From contig CM056741.1 of NCBI GenBank assembly GCA_029851415.1, positions 143,456,522 through 143,520,521 on the forward strand: a stretch of DNA of 64,000 bases, read 5' to 3'. Positions within the stretch are counted from its first letter, which is position 1; each line of letters starts with the position of its first letter. The position numbers and the translations under genes were made by a program. Positions 47,001 through 59,000 of the stretch are shown one piece after another. The notes under the pieces are model-generated. The model worked only from the letters and a program-made list of their open reading frames with translations. It was not told the DNA's origin and ran no database searches. This stretch comes from Eretmocerus hayati (taxonomy: Eukaryota > Arthropoda > Insecta > Hymenoptera > Aphelinidae).

Positions 47001-50000
47001 TATACTGTGAACTAAACGTCCTTCGATAGGGAGTAGTTTTGATGAATGTCAGCAGGAGAAATTATTGAATGGGTAATCTTTACATACAAGACGTTCTTGG
47101 CTTGGAGCAGAGCTGATGATGCTCTCTGCTGATTGCAATGCCCAGACATAATTTTGCCTTCAAATATGGATTAAAATGCCTCCCAACATTATGAAGGACT
47201 CTCAGATATTCTCTTTGCCGAACGATATTCAGAGGTGTTTTCTTTCGTCGGAGCTTACGAGACGTGTTTTTCTTCGTCGGGGCATACGGCAAGTGTTTTT
47301 CTTCGTAGGGCCATACGGCAGGTGTTCTTTTCCGCGGGGGTTTACGAGAGGTGTTTTTCTTCGTCCGGGGATATGGCAGGTGTTTTCTTTTTCGTCGGGG
47401 CTTACGGCAGGTGTTTTTTTTTCGCCTGGGCTTCCGACAAATGTTTCTTTTCGGCGATGGTCACGATCAAGTGTTATTCTTCGAGGAGACTACGGGAGAA
47501 GTGCTACTCTTCGACGCTTAATTAATACATATCATGTCACTTTTCGCCGGTGACTAACACGCACGTGTTAGTCTTCGTCGTTTGACAAGTGTTTTTCTTC
47601 TTCGGGGGCGCTGATATGTACAAAAATAAGGGGTAGCGTGGTCTTACTCATTCTAGCTTACAAATGAAGGCGATGGAGTACAGTTATAGTTGTTTGGCTT
47701 GGCCTGCTCGTCTGAACACGATTTTGAGATCGTCTTTTTTAGAACGTCATCTGTTGCCTCTACAAAGCCCAAACCTGTTTTAAGAATCTCAACTCATGTG
47801 AGATAGAAGGCTTTAGGAGAGTCCAACTGACCTTGAAATCGTGTTCAGACAGGGGTCAGTTTGAGTAAGAGAATGAAATTTGCATCTCTGTTTGACGACC
47901 ATCTTATAATCTGAGTTAAGAAAGGCAAAATCATTCTTCTTGTGCCCTTGGATGGACAAAAAAGAGACAAGATGATTTACTTTTTTCGGGGTGCGATCTA
48001 CTGCTCGTGCGTACTACTCAAAAATACATGTTCGGTCGTGCAAGAATTAGTCTCGGAGAGAAATAACGCGTTGGATTTATTCCTTCTACGGATATAGTTT
48101 ACAAGTTTGAAACGATTAAAGACATCGCTTACAATCGTTGCTAAATCTTTTTGCGAACCAGTCCACTTCTTATTGAGTGTACCTCAGTGCATCTCAGCGA
48201 GAGTTGACTTAAGGCGATGCGGTCACCGTGCACGCTGAAAGTTATTCGCATTTATCAAATTTGCTTGCGATTTGGGTGAAACGACAAGAAGACGAGTGTT
48301 TATTACCACCTAACTCGAGTTCGTCTTCTCATCGTTTCGCCCAAATCGGAAGAGAATCGGATAAAAGTGCCTATATTATAAGTTAAGAGGTGCCTCAAGT
48401 AATTCGCACTTTTATCAAATTCTCTCGCGATTTGAGCTGAAGGACGAGAAGATGAATTCAAGTTGGATGATAATCAGTATTCGTCTTCTCCCCGTTTAGT
48501 CTAAATAGCAAGTGTATCGGACAAAAAAGCGAATAACTTTCAGGGTGCACGGTGCTCGGTGACCGCATCGCCTTAAAGGTACGGTTATTTAGGGAGAGAT
48601 TGAGGATGTACATATACACAAACTCTGAATGTTACCTCAGTTGCGAAACCTGACATGGATCGGCCTGCATCTACGTGGACAGAAGAGTAGAAAAACAGGC
48701 GGTCAGATATACGAATTTCGGCCCTTTGAGCAGGAATGTAGCATCCGATCTGCAGAGAAAAATTACTCTCTAGTTTTTTTGATCTACAAAACATTTCAGA
48801 TTGAATTTCTCCAAACCATCTTGCAAATTAGTGAAAGTGCATATACTAATAGATTCATACCTCGTTAAAGAGGTTTCCTGCTACGAAGCTAAGTTGACGA
48901 GAGTCAATATTTTACGCGACAATCCAGTACACGATTGGACAGAATTACTCATAATTGATTTGGAAATTTTTTTTGCAAATTCCAATGAATCCTCCCCTCA
49001 TACAAAATATTCCCCTTGTAATTTCTGAGTACCAATCACGTTCACAATAATCGATGTTAATACTTTTTTCTTTGATACAGGCAAATACTTATTTGTTACG
49101 ACAACCACAAGCTTACCTGAGCTAATAATTGTATCAACAGTATCTGTTGTAAATAGGTCGTTTTTCCACCAAAATTAGGTCCACTTATCACGTGGAAATT
49201 GTAAGGCACAGACGCTATCTGCAATTGTATTAATTACAATAAACTTCGTGATCATACCGTCAAATTGGGTATCATTGGTACACTTGAGGTAACTTTAGTA
49301 TATCCTTCTAATGCTAAAAACATTCCCCGAGAACAAAATATAGGATTTCCAAGTATCAGAACCGATAGCAGTTTTCGATTGCCGTGCTGTTGAATTCACT
49401 TAGTTCTCGACTTAGTTGCTTCTGAAGTATTTTGAGGGTGTGCCAAAGTAACCCCACGCGTACCAAAGATACCCGATTTGGCGGTAAGCTATTAATGTGA
49501 GCCGTCTAGAAATGTTCAAAACCGGGTTTAAACAAAGTTTGCTCATAGAGTAAGTCGATTTTAGCTCTGAGCTAGTGAAATCTTACTCTTAGCAACTGAA
49601 ATTTGTTGAACTTCACACGAACAAGTTGGGCACCCCTCTTACACTATATGAGTGGTATTTCTCAGCTGGTTACAGTAATATATAATTTAAAGGCACTTAC
49701 AACATTATTGGGCGTGCAGTTCTCAGAATCGAATAATAGCCGAATAGGATGGAACGAATCTATCAGGCATAACTTATGGCCAAATGTGGGACGGATAAAT
49801 CCTTCTCTACGGCTTACCAAAGCCAAAGATACCATTAAATCTAGCTCACTGATATCTGAGCATAATTGAAAAAAATAACCAATGTAGTTCCGAATCTTCG
49901 AGATCAAGTTTTCTATCAGTCTGATTGAAGAAGAAGAAATTATACACTTTTTTTCAAAATGTCAAGCATCGATATTTTTAATGTCTAATGCATTACTCAC

Positions 50001-53000
50001 ACGTTACTCATAATGTGTATTTCTTCACAAATTTCTCCACACTTTTGGCTGTCAACCAAAAGCCGCTCAGTGGTGAGCAATCGAGCACGTTTTCTTTTAA
50101 TAAGAAGTAATAATCTATCAGACGACGAGCCCGTTGAGTTAGATAACACACGATCTAATTTCTCTGACGGACTCGTAAGAATGTGATAGCCAGCTTCAGC
50201 ACTGCATCCCAAAGTCAGTTGGAGACCGTATTTAATGCTGAGATCCTCTACGTATTCTGAAAGATGGATAACGTGAACAAACACCTGCTAGAAATGTATT
50301 CCCATACTCTTTTTATTTACGTGGCAAAATTTTCGATCTAATGCATTACTCCGAACAGAAAAATGCTCACCATAACAAAATCTTTCGGAATTCGTCCCAT
50401 TCTAATTGACTAACAAGTATGCCAGATTTTCGATCGCGTGATTACATCAAAATTGAAGAGAACCTCCCATTGTATTAGTACTAACCAAAATGATCAACGC
50501 AAAAGTTCATATTGGATTCCAACGAAGTTGTATAAAATGTTCACGAGGAACAGTATTATGGTGTCGATTACAGAGAAATCAAAGTTATCGCGAAGAACAA
50601 AGATTTTTGGCACTCAACGCATAATATACTATATTGGTATCCCAATCTTTCAAATAATGTGAAGGTACACTTACGGATCATGCTATCGATTAATTCACAA
50701 TAGGCTTGCCTGATGACATCCAGTAGTTCACTCACTTTAGGTTTGATAGCAAAACAACGCTGCATATTTGCAGATGTAAAGCCCTTTGCGGGAATGGCAT
50801 CTACTTGAATTATCTCTGATATAAATGCTTTTACTTCGTTGCACTTATTTCTTTCCAGATTCTGGAAAAAATTACTATATGTAGTGCATTCTGCTCAGGC
50901 TAATGCGATTGGGAAAAATATATCAAAAGGTCAAAATTGAGCAAATGTCAAAATATGTATTTTCTAGATCTGAATAGTGTGAGCCACCAGGAACATTCTA
51001 GATGAATCAACTTTTGTTAAATGGCTTCATCAAAAGGCAACGATGTTGTCAGATGCATAAAAGTTTGTATTCCCAATGTGAGACGTCAGTATCTTTACGA
51101 GGGCATTTTTCAAGCGCATAAAGAGCTACCGTCAAATGAAGTAACTTTGGTACGGTGAGTGCAACTTTGGTACACCCCCTGGAAAATGACTTTCAAAGCT
51201 GCGTTTAGAAAGGTAAATGATTCTATTGCTCTGAAACCTATCCTCCCTTCTTACAACACACATAAACAATGTGTTAAACCAACGTAGATCCCGCCTTTAT
51301 GATTGTAGTCGTTTATTGAAGCTTTTTTCGAAAAGGCTGATTTAGCAGAGATTCCCAAGTGGTCCACTTGGCGTACCTAGCGAGGTACCTAGCAAGAACT
51401 GTTCCGAAAGGGACTACGGGTGAATAACGGTACATTTTGACCACATATATCAGCATATTGAAGAAATCCATCACTCACTCTGTTTGCCCCAGGGCTCACT
51501 CTGTTTACCTGTATTGACAGGAGCCAGACGTTATGTCTGGTCTCCAGCACAAGATCGCTCAATATACCATGTACAAAAGCCCAAGCTTGATGAGGTCCAC
51601 GAATCTTTGTGGACGAAACGTCGTAATAAAAGTTCCATCACGAAATTTTGGGAATTGATTCAATTCCCCACCGTCCTTCAAGATCGATAAGACACCAACT
51701 TCAATATTTATCATCAAGAACGAAAAATCTACAATATTTCTCATGAAGAAACCCATCGTTTCATCGGACTATTTACAGCATTTGAAATTTTAATGAATGA
51801 AAAATTGGAAAAAACCATGAAAAAGTGTATCAAAGTCACCCCACTCTAGGTAAGAAGTATTACATCGGGGTAACTCTTGTTCAATTCTGTATGTCAGCTC
51901 TTCTTTGACGGATCATGAATCTAGCGAGTGACGGTCCATTTACAGGTATTCGAGTGGTTTACATCACTCGAAGCTCGAGCTACTAACCAAATTGAGCCAA
52001 TTGACTCATTTTCGAGTGAAAATTGAGGAAAATAATTGGCCGTTCGAGTGAGTTTTGGTTACTCGATCTATCGAGTCATCGGAATAACTCGATGATCGAG
52101 TGAAATTAACCGACATGACCTAAAATCAACATCATTACTTTGCCACTTTCACTAATACGTTCTTGAATCGAATCTGTATGTGCAATTCGATGCAAACAGG
52201 ACTTGCCCTTCAATTTTTCCGTGCATTTCGTCCAATACTTTGATATTCCATTCGTAAATAGCAATTATTCATGTCGAATCCATTCAATTGTAATGACGAG
52301 ATTTGTATTTCCATACATGGAATTTTATTGCCATATTAATACACGAACAATCAATTATTGAAGCTAATATTTCACGAGAAGCAGTGGAAAGCGGTCTTAC
52401 TCAGACTTACCGTAAGCTACTTTTGTCAAATGGTTACTTTTTAGCTACTAACGATTGGTAGTTATAACGGCCTTCGTGGCTATTTTTCAGTATAACTGAG
52501 CAATGTCTGTAATAGCTCAGTTGGTAAAAAAAAACAAAGTAACGCAAAGCGAGGAAATAGAAGGTGAACCGGGTTCAAATCCCAGCGACAGCCAATCAAA
52601 AATTGATATTAAACATTGTTAAAAGGGTTATTTCATTTTTTTCTTGTGTGATTTCACTGTTCCTATTTAGCAGTTTAGTTCTGACATAATTGATTCACTC
52701 GCATCGCGGGAGCTTATACTGAAATATTCCGTAAGTGTACCAAAGTTGCCCTTTCGGGGTCGAACTTTACACATTTCTTCAACTGCTGATAGCTCCAGCT
52801 TAGACACATCAAATTGAACTTTGTAGCCCGTCAATCAAAGGCTGAGACTGTAAGCTTTCGACTGACCAATGGTTGGGGTGGGTTTTGTCAATGCATGCTG
52901 AAGTGCCGAGCCAGACAAAATAAAAAGTACCGAAATCGTACCAAAATTATCCAGTTTGACGGTATTTCCAACCAAAATTCACCTAAGTCGACATAGTCGC

Positions 53001-56000
53001 GCAAAAAGATGGCAAAATTCAATCTGACAAATTGAAACATCGCTCATCGCGATTCCATAAGCATTCCACTTCGGAATTTTGACCTCATTTTCGATTCTCA
53101 GAATCGGATTGGAGCTCGGATTGATAGCAACTGTGACATGTAATTGACTAGTTGGGTGCTATCAAAGTGCTGGCGGAGCTACTCATATGACTCAACATTG
53201 CACGGGCTGAATAATATTTTAGAGACTGAAAATGAAACATACCGTAAAGCGGGTTGAATGTGCAGGACCACTTTTGACCTTCCACTGTGATTTTATCGAA
53301 ACATAATGTATGGTAGTAAAAATTTGAGTCTCGAACTCAGCTACAAGATCTCGGTGTCAATTTTGATTGGGACCCTATGGTTTTTCAAAAAATGCAAAAA
53401 ACAGGGTGGACTCATTCACCTTGGCGATAAGGGTGAATGTGTCCACCTTATGCCTCGCCTGTGTCCCACTGTGTCCAAAGCGCACAGCTCGTACACTCGG
53501 GAAGATGGTGAACTGCAGTGTCTGTGACGGTCAGTGTTAGTTCTTTCGTCTCTCTCGCACTCAATGGCATGCTCAATGAGTTATGGCACGAGTGCAAACG
53601 AGACGGAAGACCACAATCGGTCACTGGCCGTCACAGCCACTGCAGTTCACCTTCCTCCCCCGAGTCCTTCCTCCCGAGTGTACATAGAGGTATTTCTAAT
53701 ATGCTTTTCCGTAAACTATCCCTTAGTTAAGATGAATGACTGGTTAGAAACGACCTAGGGGTATGGATGACTCGCGAAATGATCCTATTGGAATGACATA
53801 CTAAAATTGACTCATTTTTTTGGAAACTTCAGAATCATTCCAACAATCATTGTATCTAGATATACAGATTTCTTTTTTATATTTCAAAACGTAAAATATC
53901 ATTTTCAATCGGATTTTTCAAATAACTCATTTTGGATGAGTCACTTCAAGTAAATAATTTCAAATGTATCGTCTTTCAAACGAGTCTATTTTAGTGTCTC
54001 AAATCCATGAGTCATTTCTGATGAATCACTCATTTCAGACAGAGTCGGCAGTGACTTTTATGCAGTACATAATGTCTCGCAAATGCACCATCAACCAACG
54101 TTTGAGAGATTTGTCTGTGGATATTGATCCAGGAACTGGAAAATATTTTGAGAACAGAACTTGACAGAATTACTGGATGGACCAAATCTACCCGACCTGG
54201 GACACATTCACCCCGGTCCAGCTGGGAGTCGTTAGTGTCTCCTCACCATGCATGGTCGTTCCATCAAACAACCGACGCACTCAAGGGCGGTCGACATAAC
54301 TCAACAGAATAACTGGATGAACCAAATTTAGCCGATCTGCAGCAGGTGGACACATTCACCCCCGCCCAGACGGAAATTGACAAAGTCTCTACAAAATAGT
54401 CGTTTCCCTGGTAGAAATCTCTCCATAAAATTTAGACTTGAAACTAAAATATGGCCAAAAAAGATGGGCCGTATCCGATGACTAATAAATGGCCAATATT
54501 TGGGCGACTTCCGAAGGGGTTTCGCAATAGTCTAAAAAATCTAGGCAAAAAGTGGGCAATGTGTGATACTTCTATTTCAAGCGCGGGATTCAATTTTTTT
54601 GGCTAATAAATGGCTTTATATTGGCTTTGATATTTATTCAACGATGTTTCTTGATATTGGTCGTACATAAATTACAATCAAAATATGGCCTTATTTTGGG
54701 TCTATTTCTTTTTCCGAAAACGAGTATTTTCTAAGGTTATCACTCGCTGTCTGTCAAACATACACTGAATTATATCTGCCCGTGAAGTCTGGACACTAAA
54801 TTAATACACAGCTATCAGCAATATCGTCACTAATTTCTCGCGAAGGGTGCTTGTTATGTGTCACTTATAAACCATGCACGACGAATACACCACACTGAGA
54901 TCACATGCAGCAAAGCCTCGAAACTGCTAGCTCCATGTGCGTGGCATAGCATCTCCATCCCCACATCACCAAAATCGGCAGATTTTTGTCACCTCGCGAA
55001 CACCACCCCCTCGATGATTAGCGATCAACACCAACTGATAAACTCGCGAGTCACGGTTTGTATTCACGTCGACCATGTCGTTGGTGCAAGCTGATGACAA
55101 AGACTGGCCTCGACTGGCCGCCATTACACGAGGTTAGTCACCAGTAGAGACCCTCCAGGTAGTCACCAGTAACGATTTTCATGTCGAGGACATTATTACC
55201 GGCTGCTAGAAAAAAAACCAGAAAGCCTAGCACGACTCTGAGTTATTCGTTCAGATAAAAGTTTGAGCGCGCGGTACAATCTTTGTTCTGATTTTTTAAC
55301 TTAACTCGACTCGACTCAAAAGCGAAAAAGAGACCATAGAATTTGCTTTCATTGGAACTCGTTTATTGGAAAAGGAGAGATTGCGGGCTTGAAAACGACC
55401 CCCTACAGATTTCTGCCAAAATATGACGCTGACTATCTTCTTCGGCAAAAGTGAACACATTCACCCCAGTTTACGGTATCCACATTCTGACCGGACATTT
55501 CTTCCCTTTCAAAATGGATCAATTGGCGGGGACGAATTTTGAGTTTTGAAGATTTACTATATTCACGTAGGTTCAATATTATTCACGGGTAACTGTGGTG
55601 GTAAAAAGATTCATCCACGAATAGCGCAAGGGATCACCGTCGACTCATTTTGAGTACCTCAACAGCTGATCCTGTGGAGTATTGAACAATTACTATGAAT
55701 ATGTAGCCTGCAGCTCTTATTATGATAATAGGGCGTACTTTTAGAGGTACCAACAGACACTCCAGCGTGTTTTGCATGATTTTTTTTACAATCTCTTTAA
55801 CCAGCCAAATTTCTTGATTTTGATTCAACTAATAATTACCGTTTGTATAGAGATTACTACCTGTGATATAAAAATCACTAAAGCTCCGAGTAATCAAATC
55901 TACATTGCAGTAGCTTCCATAACTTTGCCACTCAAGGGCTGAGAATTCGTCTTAATAAGTACGTATATGCAAAACTCACGTGTCTGATTTGCCTGAAAAT

Positions 56001-59000
56001 TGATGATGAGGCAATGTTGATGGCAGCATGTAGTACTGGCAATGAGTTTATTAGATTTTTGACCAATAACACGTCATTCAAATTTTTCACAGCATATAGA
56101 ATGTTATCACAGCTGTCTCTTTCGATTGCTACATTTAATAACTTTTCCACGCCACTAAATCTTCTCAGCGTCGACTAAAAAATTGTAAATGTTTCAGGTA
56201 AACCAAATATAGTAGGAAAATCACTGATGCGATGATTATTCACTACTGATTGACATATAATTTTTGGTAAAATACTCAAAACATTGATGTTACCAGAAAT
56301 AGCTAAGTTAGCTAAAATAGCTAAAATAGCTAGGGCTGCCACGATACGATAAATATCGATATTTTTCTCTTATCGATATCGACCCTTCGATAATTAGGCT
56401 CACATCGATTTCGTTATCGTTATCGTAATTATCGTTATCGCGATACCATATCGATAATTCATCATATATCGCGGCAGCCTTGTAGCTAATATATATATTT
56501 CAACTAGAAAGTCGACCATTCCAGGAGAAGTATGATATTTTTCGGAAAATGACCAATCAATATGTGTAGTAGGGTTTTCATTAATCAGTCACTTCGATTA
56601 CCGTTTTATGCGATTTCGTCGAGAACGACTAAAAGTCAATTATACGGGTGGACTGGGTACAACCGGGTATACGGTTACGTGGTTGACCGGGAAGTCGAGA
56701 TAGATCGAGAATCAAAGCTGACGTTTGGATTTTTGACTTTCTTACATGTAAGTGTCAAGTATGCTTACTATCAACCACGCTGCGTTCGGGGACGAAAATT
56801 TGTGTATACGGTTTCACCGTACCGTCAACCGGGGTTACTTTAAACAGACGGGGTAACTTTGAACACTCGTTTGAATTCTTGAAATCAGCAAAGTAGAGAT
56901 GCGTAAGGTTTCTAATATTTAGTTTGCTAGATTGTCGCATGTTTGGGCAACAATTCGCCCCGTTGTGGAAGTCCCTATCAGCTATGTACGATTGGAAATT
57001 AGAGTTGGAACAAAAACATCAGAAAAAATCTTTTTCGCTCCAAAATCATGTTTTACGGCATCTATCCAGGATTGAAAGCGCGACTTTCGACGAATCTACG
57101 CTATGCGTAGATGCGCCGAAAGTCGGCTTCCACGATGGGTGCCATACAGTTCTGTATACATCTCGTGCCGAGAACGCGTTTATTGACAAAACTCGCGCTG
57201 TTAAATTAACGCATTTTCGGCAACTCGATACATAATTAATATACTATTCCAATCACATACAGTTGATAGGGACTCGTATACCGGTGCAAAATGTTGTCCA
57301 CGCTTGTCACTATTATAATAATCAAATTAGTCCTAGAACCCTTGCGTATCTCTACGTTGCTGATTTCAAAAATTCAAACAAGTGTTCAATTTACCCCGGC
57401 TGTTCAGAGTAACACCGGTTGACGGTGTTAATTCTCGTTTAATCGATTTAGAGTCGATTTTCAAACGTTGTATCGAACCTTAATCGATGAAGTGCGGTGA
57501 ATCGATTAGTTGCAAACCGCATAAGAATTCGAGAAGAATTGGAACTCTAATGTGTAGGGTTCAACCCACATCAGCTATAGATCTTAGAAGGTGTAATTAA
57601 AAAGAATCGTGGCCCTGCAGTGCGGCTTATGCGTCAGCTTTCATTACAATCGAGGAGTTAAAATACCACCACTTTTGTCGCGATAAGAATCGCGATTTTC
57701 TCCCCTTCGGAGTGCGAAAACGTGCGATTTCATGTTCACTCGGAACACCCTAGCTTCTCTGTGTATAATAATTTTAGTATGACTTCAAAAGAGGCTCAAC
57801 TTTTTTTGCGAGCATGGCTAGTAAAATCTAGCCGGCAGTGAACGTGATAAACGAGCAAGCAATAGTGAATTGCCTAGACCACGCCCATTCAGTAGGCCGA
57901 GACTACTTTATTTACTTCTCAAGCAAATCGATAGTCGATCTATCTTGGAAGGCTGTGATTCCAAGGTAGAACGGTCTGAATGATTTTTTACCGACTTTTT
58001 TTACCAGTTTTCATTCAATATGAGCAGTTCAGATACACCATTAAAATTCGAAAGGGAAGTTGCAGGATTCATTCGGGAGGCATGGTGCCTTATCTTTGAA
58101 GACACCGTCTCAGCCCTCAGTTGAATATAGTCTGGGCGCCCACCTTATGCTCCTGTATGCATATAAATTCCCAGAGAAAATTTTGATGGTTTCTTATGCA
58201 TTTCCACCCGCTGAATCGTTTTTTCGAGATTCCTTGGGCGAATTCATGTGCCAACCCTTTGTTATTAACAATTTTTAGTGCAAAGTTAGGGTTTCATACC
58301 AATATCTTGGAAGACGTTTGTGAATCTAACAAACTATTTTTTTCCGTGCAAGCGGTCAAAATTGTAGATCTCAGCATTCGTCACAGGAAAGGTCTCTACA
58401 ACTTTTCCGGAAAACCCAGTCCTCAGCCCTATAAACGCGTGGAAAGCGTCCGGCGTGGTTAACATGGGCTAATACAGCACACTGTAAAAAATTTCTGCTT
58501 GAATATTCAAGAAGTGTTCTTGAAGCTATTTCCAAGTTGGTGCAAGAAGTTTTTTACAGTGCAGGCGGCCAATGCTCCCCTTCTTAGTTTCCACGTAGTT
58601 TTCATACTGGCAAGATTATCGAGATGGAACCAAGCCCATTCAGAAGAGGAAGATGTGAACTTGACGACAACACCAGTTGGATATCGAAGAAATCTGACAT
58701 TTTCGATTTTCCACCAAGAGACTACTAAAATCGAGCCCCAGACCAGGCGCTTGGGGACCAAGTAACAGGTTGTACGTTGGCTGTTACTAATAACAATTCT
58801 TCGTTCCATTTCTGTGTTTATTGAATCATTGAATTGATTCTTGAATGTTGCCGGATTCCATTGTGCGTTAACATGAACGAAATCTATTTGTTATAAACAA
58901 TTATAAGAACAAACCCATGACTCTTCAGCATTATAATAACTGCGCGCGCGCAGCTGAAAAATACGAGTTTAATTATTTTGTGAGTCTAATAGTTGTATGT

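Larger units (their letters stand above)
39754..47613. mobile_element. Second giant foldback-type element, 29-30-bp subrepeats
   Basis: The ends are inverted. The left end reads CGTCGCCCCGAAGAAG and the right, inverted, CAGCGCCCCCGAAGAAG, with ATAT outside both (39750-39753 and 47614-47617). Each end is a tandem array of a 29-30-bp unit (consensus close to gtaagccccgacgaaaaaaacacctgcc), about 39754-40135 on the left and 47231-47613 on the right, in opposite orientations. The 7.1-kb interior holds no transposase-like frame but several other elements, listed separately. It lies wholly within MSH4 intron 9, between exons 9 and 10, so it does not disrupt coding. Confidence 0.75.

Noticed and set aside
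39857..47553. Tyr/Phe-rich ORFs with FFVGAYGRCF repeats at both ends of the interval
   Set aside because: They are frames through the 29-30-bp terminal arrays of the foldback element, with no signal of protein selection.
49436..51183. One transposon enclosing MSH4 exons 5-7, from inverted ggtac / CCGTCAA ends
   Set aside because: Each end pairs better with a partner on its other side (49257-49484 and 51129-52962), giving two separate elements with TA flanks.
55634..55828. Minus-strand ORF first taken for an MSH4 exon
   Set aside because: Exons 4 and 5 join in phase with no missing conserved residues, and this ORF lacks good splice sites and similarity.
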